Counted from the stretch's first letter, positions 25,708-36,251 are shown. The stretch: DNA of 64,000 bases from Vibrio casei (GCF_002218025.2 NZ_AP018681.1:806001-870000); one strand, 5' to 3'. The notes: generated from the letters alone by a model not told the origin. Program-made: numbers and translations.

Positions 25708-28371
25708 ATGAAAAAGACTTTAACCGCTAGCTTAAAAATAGCGACCTTACTCACCCTATCTTTCCCCTCCTTTGCATCACTTTATAACGTGACTGTGGCA
25801 CGAGATGAATCAGGTGATTATAAAACCATCCAAGAAGCCTTAAAAAACGCGCCAAAAGATAACTCGCTTTACACTATCTACATTAAAAATGGTACTTACA
25901 ACGAAAGACTGAATATTGAGCGCCCCAATATTTATCTCATTGGTGAGAACCGTGATCACACCATAATTACTGCCACCACCGCCAGCGGCACATTAAAACC
26001 CGATGGTTCAAATTGGGGTACTACCGGCAGCCGAACGGTAAATATTAATGCCGAAAACTTTACTGCGCGCAGCCTGACCATTGCTAATGGCTTTGACTTT
26101 CCAGCTAACCAAATCAAAGCCAGTGATGATCCTACTAAAATACAATCAACCCAAGCTGTTGCTTTATTAATCTCAAACCAAGCCGATCACAGCCAATTTA
26201 AAAACGTCAACTTGGTTGGCTACCAAGACACCTTGTATATTAAATCACCCATGAATTATTTTGATCAATCTCGTATCAGTGGTCATGTTGATTTTATCTT
26301 TGGCTATGGTGGCGCACTCATTGAAAATAGTAACATCGTGGCGAGAAATCGAAATGATGTCGCAAATGGAGAACCTTATGGATATCTCACCGCACCCGCC
26401 ACTGATATCAAGCAACCTTATGGATTTGTTTTTAAAAATTGTCAATTAACTAAAGAAAGCAATGAAGTTCCAGCTAAATCCTTCGCTTTAGGACGACCTT
26501 GGCATCCTACCACCACATTTGATGACGGTCGTTACGCCGACCCAAATGCAATTGGACACAGCGCATTTATTAATTGTTCAATCGACGATCATATTTATGG
26601 CTGGGATCAAATGTCAGGAACAGGAAAAGATGGAAGTAAAGTTTGGTTTACACCTGAAGACTCCCGGTTTTGGGAATATCACAACCGAGGTGAAGGCTCC
26701 GTTCAAGTACAATCGCATCATAACCATTCAGACAAGCTAAAAGATAATACTTACCGCCCACAACTCACAAAACAACAAATAAAACTATACGATAATAACC
26801 GTATTTTACAGGGGTGGATTCCTGATATTTCTTTACCAAATAACAGTCAATTAAAAGGCGAAGTTCTAAACGAAGCGATGACATTTCCGGCAACCATCAC
26901 AGTAATTGATAGCTTAGGACAAACCGTAATAGCAAGAACTGATAAAAAAGGTCGCTACCAAACCGATATTACAAAAATGACATTACCTATTATCGTGTCG
27001 GCCGATGACCATAGTGGATTTTCCTGCTTAAAGAGTGATAAAAAACGTTCACTCTGTATGAGCGCGTTGATTACCAAAGCAAATCTAGATGGCACTACGG
27101 TTGGAAACATTAATCCATTTTCAGATGTCATTGTTTCTAGTGTGGCGAGTGCAGCTGATATCGATGGGCCACAACAATTGGTCGCAAAAGGATACGTGCC
27201 AGCGCTGCCGTTAGATGCATTTAAATTAGCACAAACACACTTTGAACAGGCATTTGGCGACTTAGCTCCTAACCGCAATAAAGAGCGCCATAATAAAAAA
27301 CAAAATAATGAGAAAGGTGGTAGTAAAGATAATAATTGGGATCCGGTTTCTTATCCGAAAAAATACCATTCATTAATGGAAGATTTGACGAAGAAAGTAA
27401 TCCACAATCGTGGTTACACCACGAATACTGGCTTAGCGTCAAAAACAACCTTAACTGATTTGGCATTTCACCCCCTACTGAGTGTATCCGACAATCCAAG
27501 CTATCAACTGCAAAAAAGTCAATTATCACAAGTACAACAACAAGTAGAAAAAGCAAAAACAAGAGTGTTTATTGTTGGGGATTCAACTGTCTCAAACTAT
27601 GAAGCCGATGTTTTTCCAAGAATGGGTTGGGGTCAAGCCTTCGATTTACGTTATACCACCGAGGATCTTTCTATAGTAAACGCCGCACGTTCTGGTCGTA
27701 GTTCGCGTGACTTCATTAATGGCCGCTGGTTAAGTAGCATTGAACCTTATGTTCAGCGTGGCGATTATCTTTTCATCGAGTTTGGTCATAATGATGAAAA
27801 ATGTAATGGTGCCAATGGAGATAGAGGACCAATTGATGTAGCAAACTTATGCACGTACCCAAACAGTGCTGATGGTGAACCGCAATCACCACTTTGGTTA
27901 CCTCATTACTCTTTCCAGCACTCCTTAGAGCGTTATTTATTGTTCGCCAAAATTCACGGTATGCAACCTGTGCTGTTAACACCACTTGCTCGCGCTAAAA
28001 CGGCTCAAGGTGAACTTGGGGCGCCAATAAATCCCGCACAGCATATAACCAAGCAAAATGCAGATAACGGTTATGCTTTTTATGGTAGTTATACGCAAAC
28101 CATTATTGATACAGCAAAAAAACATCACATCCCACTAATCGATCTACAAGCTGAATCCATTAAACTTGGCGATAATGCAGGAGAAAATTGGAATCAATTA
28201 TGGCTCGCAGTCGATCCTAATCAATACCCATACTACGAAGGGAAAACCGGAAGTATTGATAAACCAGATACTACCCACTTCCAGCAAAAAGGAGCACAAG
28301 CGAACACTGACATTGTGGTGAAAAATATTAAACGTCAACCTCAATTACACCAATTAGCAACACAGCTTTAA
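25708..28371 (+). CDS. Exported bifunctional esterase: pectin methylesterase (CE8) fused to SGNH acetylesterase (CE12)
   Basis: 887 residues. Signal peptide 1-23 (cleavage after SFA). CE8 domain about 25-345, with Gln149, Gln173/Asp174 (YQDTLY), Asp195 (VDFIFG) and Arg263 (LGRPWHP). A middle part (about 380-600) includes a small beta-sandwich-like segment and a Lys/Asn/Glu-rich linker (about 521-543). CE12-type SGNH domain about 618-880: Ser626 in GDSTVSN, Gly in AARSGRSSRDF, Asn695 in FGHND, Asp854/His857 in DTTHF. It would remove methyl and acetyl esters from pectin in the periplasm or outside, making it accessible to PelX. The neighbours kdgM and pelX support this. No lipobox or secretion repeat was seen. 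Confidence 0.92.
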   Translation: MKKTLTASLKIATLLTLSFPSFASLYNVTVARDESGDYKTIQEALKNAPKDNSLYTIYIKNGTYNERLNIERPNIYLIGENRDHTIITATTASGTLKPDGSNWGTTGSRTVNINAENFTARSLTIANGFDFPANQIKASDDPTKIQSTQAVALLISNQADHSQFKNVNLVGYQDTLYIKSPMNYFDQSRISGHVDFIFGYGGALIENSNIVARNRNDVANGEPYGYLTAPATDIKQPYGFVFKNCQLTKESNEVPAKSFALGRPWHPTTTFDDGRYADPNAIGHSAFINCSIDDHIYGWDQMSGTGKDGSKVWFTPEDSRFWEYHNRGEGSVQVQSHHNHSDKLKDNTYRPQLTKQQIKLYDNNRILQGWIPDISLPNNSQLKGEVLNEAMTFPATITVIDSLGQTVIARTDKKGRYQTDITKMTLPIIVSADDHSGFSCLKSDKKRSLCMSALITKANLDGTTVGNINPFSDVIVSSVASAADIDGPQQLVAKGYVPALPLDAFKLAQTHFEQAFGDLAPNRNKERHNKKQNNEKGGSKDNNWDPVSYPKKYHSLMEDLTKKVIHNRGYTTNTGLASKTTLTDLAFHPLLSVSDNPSYQLQKSQLSQVQQQVEKAKTRVFIVGDSTVSNYEADVFPRMGWGQAFDLRYTTEDLSIVNAARSGRSSRDFINGRWLSSIEPYVQRGDYLFIEFGHNDEKCNGANGDRGPIDVANLCTYPNSADGEPQSPLWLPHYSFQHSLERYLLFAKIHGMQPVLLTPLARAKTAQGELGAPINPAQHITKQNADNGYAFYGSYTQTIIDTAKKHHIPLIDLQAESIKLGDNAGENWNQLWLAVDPNQYPYYEGKTGSIDKPDTTHFQQKGAQANTDIVVKNIKRQPQLHQLATQL

Positions 28372-28395
28372 TCGCCCATATTTTTATTACATAAC

Positions 28396-28426
28396 AAAAA
28401 ACCACCTCATTATCCGAGGTGGTTTT
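28396..28426. terminator. Bidirectional terminator between CE8-CE12 and guaD
   Basis: ACCACCTC (28401-28408) pairs with GAGGTGGT (28416-28423), with A-run and T-run on the two sides, between convergent genes. Confidence 0.9.
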
Positions 28427-28455
28427 ATCCTAGGCTCTAAATATTCTCGGCCTAA

Positions 28456-29763
28456 TCACTCATTTTTATAGGCTAAATCACCATACACATAAGTGGCATG
28501 GACCGTTCGGTCATCACCCAAACTCATTAGCACAAACAACTTTTCTTCCAAAGTTTTCGTTTGCTGCATACGGAACTTCATTAACGTTGTGGCATTAGGC
28601 TCCAACACCACAAAATCCGCTTCTTTACCCACTTCCAAACTGCCAATTTTATTATCCAAATATAATGCTTTCGCACCACCTAATGTGGCTTGATACAAGG
28701 ATTTGATCGGGTGCAATTTTTGTTGTTGAAGTTGCATGATCTTGTAGGCTTCACTCATGGTTTGCATCAATGAAAAACTCGTACCAGCACCAACATCAGT
28801 CCCCATACCGACTCGAATACCAAAGTTTTCGATACGAGTAAGGTCAAACAGGCCCGAACCTAAAAACAAATTAGAGGTGGGACAAAAAGCAATAGCTGAA
28901 CCCGTATCGGATAAACGTTGACATTCGCAATCAGAAAGGTGGACACCGTGCGCAAATACCGAACGTTGATGCAAAAGTCCATAATGATCGTATACATCGA
29001 GATAGCCTTCCCTATCAGGAAATAACGATTTGACCCATTCAATTTCTTGTTTGTTTTCAGATAAATGAGTATGCATGTACACACTTGGATATTCTTGTAA
29101 TAACTGACCCACCATGGCCAACTGTTCAGGTGTGCTGGTGGGTGCAAAACGTGGAGTCACTGCATAAGATAAACGGCCGTTATTATGCCATTTTTCAATC
29201 AGTTCTTTAGAATCGTTATAACCGCATTCTGGTGTGTCAGTTAAGTAATCCGGGGCATTTCTGTCCATTAAGACTTTACCGCAAATCATACGCAGATTGC
29301 GACGCTGAGCTTCCTGGAAGAACATATCCACCGATTGCTTGTGTACCGTACCAAACACCAATGCGGTTGTCGTACCGTTGCTAGCCAATTCGTTTAAGAA
29401 AATTTTGGCTACTTTCTTCGCATATTCAGGATCTTTAAAACGCTCTTCTTCTGGAAAGGTATAATTTTCTAACCAGTCGAGTAATTGTTCACCATAAGAA
29501 GCAATCATACCGGTTTGCGGATAGTGTATATGAGTATCAATAAAGCCTGCGGTGATGATTTTGTCTTGATAATTCACCATTGCCATATCGCCATTATGCT
29601 TGGCAAGCGTTTCAATATAGTCACCCACATCCACAATATAACCGTTTTCAACCACCAATAAACCATCTTCAAAATATCGATAAGCCTCTTCAATACCGAC
29701 CTCTTTTGGATCAGCTATAATTTGAATGATAGCACTACGATACGCGGTTTTTTGCTGTGACAT
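28456..29763 (-). CDS. guaD: Guanine deaminase
   Basis: 435 residues, amidohydrolase superfamily. It converts guanine to xanthine and ammonia. Metal-binding and catalytic motifs are in order: DTHIHYPQ (about 75-82), MHTHLSEN (about 229-236), FAHGVH (about 268-273), and GMGTDVGAGTSFS (about 317-329). The preceding PQTGMIASYGEQLLDWLENYTFPEE is typical for guanine deaminases. It is the last gene of the xdhA-xdhB-xdhC-guaD unit, 42 nt after xdhC. The unit would turn guanine and hypoxanthine into urate. Confidence 0.94.
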   Translation of the reverse strand: MSQQKTAYRSAIIQIIADPKEVGIEEAYRYFEDGLLVVENGYIVDVGDYIETLAKHNGDMAMVNYQDKIITAGFIDTHIHYPQTGMIASYGEQLLDWLENYTFPEEERFKDPEYAKKVAKIFLNELASNGTTTALVFGTVHKQSVDMFFQEAQRRNLRMICGKVLMDRNAPDYLTDTPECGYNDSKELIEKWHNNGRLSYAVTPRFAPTSTPEQLAMVGQLLQEYPSVYMHTHLSENKQEIEWVKSLFPDREGYLDVYDHYGLLHQRSVFAHGVHLSDCECQRLSDTGSAIAFCPTSNLFLGSGLFDLTRIENFGIRVGMGTDVGAGTSFSLMQTMSEAYKIMQLQQQKLHPIKSLYQATLGGAKALYLDNKIGSLEVGKEADFVVLEPNATTLMKFRMQQTKTLEEKLFVLMSLGDDRTVHATYVYGDLAYKNE

Positions 29764-29805
29764 ATAGCTTCCTTGTTCATCTATTCATTATACGAGTGCT
29801 TGTAT

Positions 29806-30666
29806 TTATCCAGCTAACTCATGGTTCTTCATTGGTCTTTTTTGCTCGAGAATTTCACCTTGATAATGCGCAATCAACTCGCCAGCAACCGACACAGCAA
29901 TCTCCGCCGGGTGTTTACCCTTTATCATTGCAATACCAATTGGACACTGCATTTTTTCAATCGTCTCTAGTTGAAAACCTCGATGAGCCAAACGTAAGTC
30001 GAATTTTTTACGCTTAGTTTGTGAACCTATCATGCCAAAATAACAAAACGTGTCTTGGATAAGAATTTCACGCGCTAAATCAAAGTCGAGTTGATGATTG
30101 TGTGTCATAACTAAATAGTAACTATTTCTCGGCATGTGCTTCAGCTCCCCAACGGGATCATCACTGATCAATTTGCGCACATTTGAGGGGAGATATTCAG
30201 GAAACTCCGCTTCGCGTTCATCTATCCACGTAATTTTAAACGGTAAGGTTTGAACAATATTCACCAACGCTTTCGCGACATGCCCAGCCCCTAACAACAC
30301 TAAATGATGCTGATTAAACCCAATAGGCTCAAAACTTAACGTTGCCATGCCACCGCAACATTGCCCCAGACGCGCACCAAGATTAAACCGTTCGACATGG
30401 GTTTTATTTTCACCATGACCTAAACTCATCAACATTTCTCGCGCCATCTTGGTAGCAAGATGTTCTAAATGCCCACCACCAATGGTGGCGTACAGTTCAT
30501 GACGAGTCACTATCATTTTGGTGCCCGCATCACGTGGTACCGAACCTTTATGTTCCAATACTGTGACTAAAATACATTCTTCACCTTGTTGCTCAAGCAA
30601 GGCAAGCTGCTGAATCCAAGACACTTGGCTTATCGGATTAGCATGCTTATTTTCATGTTTAGTCAT
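29806..30666 (-). CDS. xdhC: XdhC, xanthine dehydrogenase accessory protein
   Basis: 286 residues. N-terminal XdhC/CoxI domain (KGSVPRDAGTKMIVT, GGGHLEHLATKMA) and C-terminal Rossmann domain (LVLLGAGHVAKALV about 136-149). XdhC binds molybdenum cofactor, helps its sulphuration and inserts it into XdhB. It does not form part of the mature enzyme. It follows xdhB by 23 nt. The Cys-containing GARLGQCCGGMATLSFEP segment is the likely cofactor-binding region. Confidence 0.93.
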   Translation of the reverse strand: MTKHENKHANPISQVSWIQQLALLEQQGEECILVTVLEHKGSVPRDAGTKMIVTRHELYATIGGGHLEHLATKMAREMLMSLGHGENKTHVERFNLGARLGQCCGGMATLSFEPIGFNQHHLVLLGAGHVAKALVNIVQTLPFKITWIDEREAEFPEYLPSNVRKLISDDPVGELKHMPRNSYYLVMTHNHQLDFDLAREILIQDTFCYFGMIGSQTKRKKFDLRLAHRGFQLETIEKMQCPIGIAMIKGKHPAEIAVSVAGELIAHYQGEILEQKRPMKNHELAG

Positions 30667-30689
30667 TATAAGTACCTTCTTACTTAACT

Positions 30690-33107
30690 TTAACTTTGCG
30701 ACTCAGAATGCTCGACTGTCTTTTCAAGCGCACTACTTTTTCCCTCTCTAGCCACTTCCATTGCCCATAGCACTCGTTCTGGTGTAGCTGGTGTATCAAG
30801 GTGAACAGTTACGTGCTCACCCTCTTTTGCATTTTCTAATGCCACTGCATGCACCGCATCTTTCAATGCACTCCATACCGACATGCCAAGCATAAAGGGT
30901 GGCTCACCTACCGCTTTTGAATTAAATACGGTGTCTTCTGGGTTACTGCGGTTTTGGACAATATTGGTTCTAAAATCAATGGGCATATCGGCAATGGCTG
31001 GGATCTTGTAGCTTGCCGGTCCATTAGTCATCAACCGTCCTTTTTCATTCCATATCAATTCTTCTGTCGTTAACCATCCTACCCCTTGAATGAATCCACC
31101 TTCAATTTGACCAATATCGATCGCAGGGTTTAGAGAAGCACCCACATCGTGCAAAATATCGGTACGTAATATTTTGTATTCACCGGTTAAGGTATCGACT
31201 ATCACTTCAGAACAAGATGCACCATAAGCAAAGTAATAGAACGGACGACCACGTGCATTTTCATGATCATAATGAATTTTAGGTGTACGATAGAAACCCG
31301 TGCTCGATAGCGATACTTGGTTGAAATAAGCTTGCTGTACAAACTCAGCAAATGGGATCAACTGATCACGTACTTCTACCACGCCATTATTAAAGGTCAC
31401 CTCTTCTGGGGTCACTTTGTAATGATGCGAAGCAAATTCTATTAAACGAGCTTTAATAGTTAAGGCTGCATTTTGCGCCGCTTTACCATTCAAGTCCGTC
31501 CCTGAAGATGCCGCCGTTGGCGAAGTATTTGGCACTTTATCGGTATTGGTTGCCGTGATTTGGATTTGGTCAATATCAACACTAAACTCCTGCGCCACAA
31601 TTTGTGCCACTTTAGTATTCAAACCCTGTCCCATTTCCGTGCCACCATGGTTAAGGTGGATACTTCCATCAGTATAGATATGAATCAATGCGCCCGCTTG
31701 GTTCAAGAAAGTCGCCGTAAAGGAAATACCAAACTTAACAGGCGTTAAGGCGATGCCTTTTTTCAATACTGGGCTTGTTGCATTAAAGGACGCTATCTCT
31801 TTACGACGTTTTTGATATTCACTGGTTTTTTCTAGCTCTTCCGTGATTTCAAGAATACAGTTATCTTCAACCGTTTGGTAATAATGAGTCACGTTGCGAC
31901 CTTCTTCGCCATAATAGTTAGCTTTACGGATCTCAAGTGGGTCTTTACCAAGATAGTGCGCAATTTCATCCATCACATGTTCAATTGTCATCATGCCTTG
32001 TGGGCCACCAAAACCACGATAAGCGGTATTAGAAGCGGTATTAGTTTTACAACGATGCCCCGTGACTTTTGAATCCCCTAAATAGTAGGCATTATCAGAA
32101 TGGAACATTGCGCGATCGACGATAGAATGCGATAGATCAATGGAATAACCACAGTTACCCGACACAGTGAGATCAGCACCATGAATCCGACCTTCATCAT
32201 CAAAACCTACTTTATATTGATTATAAAATGGGTGGCGTTTACCCGTCATGGTCATGTCATCGTTACGCCATAAACGAATTTTAGTTGGTTTGTTGGTCAG
32301 AGTAGCTATCACCGCAGCAATACAAGCAGGTGCGTTGGCTTGAGTTTCTTTCCCCCCAAAACCGCCCCCCATACGGCGCATATCGACCACCACCTTATGC
32401 ATGGCTACGCCTAATACTTCCGCGACGACTTTTTGAATTTCTGTCGGGTTTTGGGTTGAGGTATAAACAATCACCCCGCCATCTTCTGCTGGCACCACAC
32501 TACTGGCTTGAGTTTCAAGGTAAAAGTGCTCTTGTCCACCAATATGAAGATCGCCTTCCAATACGTGTTTAGCACCATCAAGCGCGGTTTGCACATCACC
32601 ACGTTGCTGAACGTGGCTTTGATGCACAAAGTGCTTTTTCTCTAACGCTTCTTTTACATCCAAAATAGCCGGTAGAGGTTCCAACTCTATATTGGCAGCA
32701 AGTGCGGCTTTGCGGGCGGTTTCCATATCTTTAGCCGCGACCGCAATAATGGGCTGACCATAATATTCAACAACACCATCGGCAAGTAATGGATCACCAG
32801 GAAACACCGCGCCAATATCCAATTCACCCGGGACATCTTTACTGGTGATAACAATGTCAACGCCATCAAAGTCATAGCACGGAGCTGTATCAATGCTCAC
32901 AATCTTCGCATGTGCTTCGGTACTTAAACGGCAATAGACATGAAGTTGATTAGGAAACTCAAGACGATCATCAACATAAACCGCTTCACCAGTTACTTGC
33001 TTATCTGCGCTGTCGTGTTTAACCGATTTTCCTACGCCCGTTTTTAGATCTTTTTTATATTGTTCGAGCAGCTCGTCATAGCTTAATTTTGGAGTATGAT
33101 TAGACAT
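30690..33107 (-). CDS. xdhB: Xanthine dehydrogenase, molybdopterin-binding subunit
   Basis: 805 residues from the chosen start. It holds the aldehyde/xanthine oxidase Moco domains: GGQEHFYLET, MGGGFGGKETQA (about 250-260), AYRGFGGPQGM, GTEMGQGLNTK and, near the end, the catalytic Glu in AVGEPPFMLG. It hydroxylates hypoxanthine and xanthine to urate. The ATG at 33107 is preferred over one at 33143: the first 12 residues of the longer form are basic leader-like sequence, and GAGGG lies 9 nt before 33107. It overlaps the end of xdhA by 8 nt, so translation is probably coupled. Confidence 0.93.
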   Translation of the reverse strand: MSNHTPKLSYDELLEQYKKDLKTGVGKSVKHDSADKQVTGEAVYVDDRLEFPNQLHVYCRLSTEAHAKIVSIDTAPCYDFDGVDIVITSKDVPGELDIGAVFPGDPLLADGVVEYYGQPIIAVAAKDMETARKAALAANIELEPLPAILDVKEALEKKHFVHQSHVQQRGDVQTALDGAKHVLEGDLHIGGQEHFYLETQASSVVPAEDGGVIVYTSTQNPTEIQKVVAEVLGVAMHKVVVDMRRMGGGFGGKETQANAPACIAAVIATLTNKPTKIRLWRNDDMTMTGKRHPFYNQYKVGFDDEGRIHGADLTVSGNCGYSIDLSHSIVDRAMFHSDNAYYLGDSKVTGHRCKTNTASNTAYRGFGGPQGMMTIEHVMDEIAHYLGKDPLEIRKANYYGEEGRNVTHYYQTVEDNCILEITEELEKTSEYQKRRKEIASFNATSPVLKKGIALTPVKFGISFTATFLNQAGALIHIYTDGSIHLNHGGTEMGQGLNTKVAQIVAQEFSVDIDQIQITATNTDKVPNTSPTAASSGTDLNGKAAQNAALTIKARLIEFASHHYKVTPEEVTFNNGVVEVRDQLIPFAEFVQQAYFNQVSLSSTGFYRTPKIHYDHENARGRPFYYFAYGASCSEVIVDTLTGEYKILRTDILHDVGASLNPAIDIGQIEGGFIQGVGWLTTEELIWNEKGRLMTNGPASYKIPAIADMPIDFRTNIVQNRSNPEDTVFNSKAVGEPPFMLGMSVWSALKDAVHAVALENAKEGEHVTVHLDTPATPERVLWAMEVAREGKSSALEKTVEHSESQS

Positions 33108-34581
33108 AAGACGTGACCCTCGTTTCAATTTTATTTTGCGCAAATTGCTGTGTGTTTTTTTGGGCTATCGCTTGAGTTTGCTGTTCTAAGAAAAAGCGAA
33201 GTAACATGTTGCAAGCGGTTTTATTACGGTACTCTTTACTAGCACGAAAATCCGATAGTGGATCGAAGTCTTGTGCAAGCTCTACCATTGCCGTTTCTAT
33301 ATTGGCTTTATTCCACTCCTTTCCAATCAACGCTTTTTCACATAATTCAGCACGTTTTGGAATGGCTGCCATACCACCAAATGCCACCCGAGCATCTATC
33401 ACCACATCATTTTCAATAGTAATATTAAACGCTCCACAAACCGCTGAAATATCATCATCAATACGCTTCGATAATTTATATGCACTGAAAAATTGCTGTG
33501 CATTGTTCGGTTTTGGAATAATGATTTGTTCTATGAATTCCGATTCTTGCTGAACCGTCACTTTATAATTAATGAAGTATTCATCTATCGGGATCTCACG
33601 GCTTTTCTGCCCTTTACGTAATTTCAGCCGGGCATTCAATGCAATAAGAAGAGGGGGCGTGTCACCAATAGGAGACGCATTGGCAACATTACCCCCAATA
33701 GTGCCTTGGTTACGCACTTGTAGCGATGCAAAACGGTGCAACAAGTGACCAAAATCTGGGTAATATTTTGTAAGTGAAGCGTAACAATCCGTGATCGGTA
33801 GATTCGCGCCAATCACAATATCTTGCTCGGTTTCATGGAGGATTTTCATGTCGGATACACTAGTTACATTAATCAGCGTTTCAATTTCACGATGAAACTG
33901 CGTGACTTCTAAAGCAAGATCCGTTCCCCCCGCCACTAATTTGGCTTTTGGATGACGCTCATAAAGTTCAGCTAACTCATCCGTCGTCGTTGGTGAAAAG
34001 CTAGTTAAATGCTCAAGCACTAACGGTGCTGTTTTTGATTCGATCTTTTCAAGCTTGGCGATGGTTTGTTGCTCAAGATCTGCAAATTGATCCAGAAGAG
34101 GTTTATCAGAACTTAATGACATTGCCGCATCAATAATTGGACGATATCCCGTACAACGACACAAATTACCCGCTAAAGATTCTAGTACATCTTCTTTATC
34201 AGCATTTGGCTTATTCTTACTCAAGGCAAACATCGACATAATAAAGCCAGGTGTACAATAGCCACATTGCGAACCATGAAAATCAACCAAGGCTTGCTGA
34301 ACAGGATGAAGAGATTGCTTATTCTTTAAATCTTCAACCGTGATCAATTGTTTACCGTGTAACGACGATACAAAAGTCAAACACGAATTCACACTGCGAT
34401 ACTGCAGCTTTCCATCCACAATTTCGCCAAGAACCACGGTACACGCGCCACAATCCCCAGAACCACATCCTTCTTTTGTTCCGGTTTTTTGTTGCTCTGT
34501 GCGTAAATAATTCAATACCGTCATATTCGGTGAAATATTACTTTCACGCTTTAATGTTTGATTGAGTAAGAACGTAATCAA
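33100..34581 (-). CDS. xdhA: Xanthine dehydrogenase, iron-sulphur and FAD subunit
   Basis: 493 residues. The N-terminal 2Fe-2S domain has Cys motifs GCGSGDCGACTVVLG (about 38-52) and SCLTF. The second 2Fe-2S domain has SQCGYCTPGFIMSM and NLCRCTGYRPI. A FAD-binding domain follows (about 190-365: LVAGGTDLALE and the TIGGNVANASPIGDTPP motif), then a CO-dehydrogenase flavoprotein C-terminal domain. It passes electrons from the Moco subunit to NAD. First gene of xdhABC-guaD. A purine-rich AGGAGAAGC lies just before the ATG. Confidence 0.94.
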   Translation of the reverse strand: MITFLLNQTLKRESNISPNMTVLNYLRTEQQKTGTKEGCGSGDCGACTVVLGEIVDGKLQYRSVNSCLTFVSSLHGKQLITVEDLKNKQSLHPVQQALVDFHGSQCGYCTPGFIMSMFALSKNKPNADKEDVLESLAGNLCRCTGYRPIIDAAMSLSSDKPLLDQFADLEQQTIAKLEKIESKTAPLVLEHLTSFSPTTTDELAELYERHPKAKLVAGGTDLALEVTQFHREIETLINVTSVSDMKILHETEQDIVIGANLPITDCYASLTKYYPDFGHLLHRFASLQVRNQGTIGGNVANASPIGDTPPLLIALNARLKLRKGQKSREIPIDEYFINYKVTVQQESEFIEQIIIPKPNNAQQFFSAYKLSKRIDDDISAVCGAFNITIENDVVIDARVAFGGMAAIPKRAELCEKALIGKEWNKANIETAMVELAQDFDPLSDFRASKEYRNKTACNMLLRFFLEQQTQAIAQKNTQQFAQNKIETRVTSYV

Positions 34582-34783
34582 GTTGCTTCTCCTGTGCTCA
34601 TTTTTGGCCTTTATAGGCTTTCTTCCTTTGAACTAAGTATTGGATTTCCTGACTCAATGGTCAAGTTTTTATGATCACATTTTTTAAACAATTTTATAAC
34701 AATATGATTTGGCTATTCTTTAAAATTAAAGTTTTAGTAGTAAATTAGAAAAAATACAGAAAGGTGAGTAATAAAAACAAAAA

Positions 34784-34802
34784 TGCCGACATAAGCCGGC
34801 AA
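34784..34802 (-). terminator. Terminator after the aromatic amino-acid permease gene
   Basis: GCCGAC (34785-34790) and GCCGGC (34795-34800) form a 6-bp stem with a G-U pair. On the minus strand it is followed by ATTTTTGTTTTTATT, just downstream of the permease stop. Confidence 0.7.
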
Positions 34803-34850
34803 ATATTAGGGCGGGTTTATACCCACATGAAGTCAAATATATAGCTTTAT

Positions 34851-36020
34851 TTACTGAACAAACCACGACACGAAAATAAAAACACCGAAAAAGAATGTCA
34901 TTATTAAACCAATATTACCGCCTGAAACGGTATAAATTAAACTTGATTCAGGTAAAAGATGTTGAGGTTTTCTGACTTGAACAGCCATCGCTAAGGGTCC
35001 CCAAATCGCCAAGAACACCAAAATCATACCGGCATAATCCAACATGCTCACAAATTGATTGGAAAATATACTGGCTAATAATAAAGGCACAACGAAAGTA
35101 AGACCAAAACATAAGCCTTTATGTTCTGAAATAGCATCACGATTTTGATCATACAAGGCCATAGACACACCAAGGAAAGAGGTCACCAATGCCAATGCAG
35201 AAAACACCGAAATCACCCCTTTTAACAATAAAGAATGCCCACTAAACGCGGCAATCAATTCTGAAATATGGTTAAACTGGCTAATTTGATCCGTTCCTAA
35301 ATTACCAACAATGGCAAATAACCACGTTAAATAACACAATAATGGAATAGCCGAGCCCAATAACACCATATTACGCAGTTGTTTTGGCGTTGCGTCTTTG
35401 TTGTATTCAACTAAAGAAGGTATGACCACCATAGAAGTGAAACTGGTAAAGATCACTGTGCTGTATTTCACTAAATCAAACAACGTAAAATTAGCCGTTT
35501 GTGTTAAATAACCAAGGTTAATTTTGCTAAATAGCGATGCAATCACGACACATAACATTACGACCATCAAGATAAACAACACTCGGTTTAATTTATCAAT
35601 GTAGCTTTTACCAGAGATAACAATCACACCCATCAATAAACTAAAAATGGAGTAACAGATGGGATTCGCAACATTGATACCAAAGCTTAGAAATAACTTA
35701 TGTAATAAATCACCAATACCTAAACTATAAGCCACCATCATACAAAGGAGCAGCATATAGAAAAACAGATTCATCGCGTATTTACCCTTTACGCCTAATG
35801 TTGCAAGCGCAACACTGCTTAAGCCAGAGCTCGTTTTCGTTTTGGTGCATGCTTCAGTGAGTAACAAGGTGGCATACGTGGTGCCGATAAAGATAATCAG
35901 CATAAGCACAAGGCTAAGTACAAACCCAAATTGAGCTAATACCATAGGAATCGCTAGCATTCCCGCCCCTAAAGCGGTTCCAGATAGGATCAAAGAACTA
36001 CCGAATAATTTCATATTCAC
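34851..36020 (-). CDS. Aromatic amino-acid permease (Mtr/TyrP family)
   Basis: 389 residues with 11 hydrophobic helices, hydroxy/aromatic amino-acid permease family. The first helix carries the typical GTALGAGMLAIPMVLAQFGF, and the centre has FTSFTSMVVIPSLVEYNKD. It probably imports tyrosine or tryptophan with protons. The ATG two codons later (36014) is also possible and would match most family members. It has its own terminator, and a 269-bp gap separates it from xdhA, so it is not obviously part of the purine unit. TyrP versus Mtr cannot be settled by eye. Confidence 0.88.
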   Translation of the reverse strand: MNMKLFGSSLILSGTALGAGMLAIPMVLAQFGFVLSLVLMLIIFIGTTYATLLLTEACTKTKTSSGLSSVALATLGVKGKYAMNLFFYMLLLCMMVAYSLGIGDLLHKLFLSFGINVANPICYSIFSLLMGVIVISGKSYIDKLNRVLFILMVVMLCVVIASLFSKINLGYLTQTANFTLFDLVKYSTVIFTSFTSMVVIPSLVEYNKDATPKQLRNMVLLGSAIPLLCYLTWLFAIVGNLGTDQISQFNHISELIAAFSGHSLLLKGVISVFSALALVTSFLGVSMALYDQNRDAISEHKGLCFGLTFVVPLLLASIFSNQFVSMLDYAGMILVFLAIWGPLAMAVQVRKPQHLLPESSLIYTVSGGNIGLIMTFFFGVFIFVSWFVQ

Positions 36021-36251
36021 AACATTGGTCCTTTAAATGTTCATTTTTGTCATTTTTAAAGGCGCAAATTCTAACAGAATATTCTGCATTCAATTCAAAA
36101 AACCATCAATTAAGAATAATTATCAGCATAAAACCTAAATAAAACACAATTAATAGTGATTAGTTCTTAATTATTGCAATCATTCAAACATATCGCACAG
36201 TCAAAGAAACCAAGACAACAGATCATATAGCCAAGTAACCGAAAAAGGCAT

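Noticed and set aside
34582-34850. Possible purine riboswitch before xdhA
   Set aside because: The 269-bp gap shows only the permease terminator and AT-rich DNA; no three-way junction or conserved loop sequences were found by eye.
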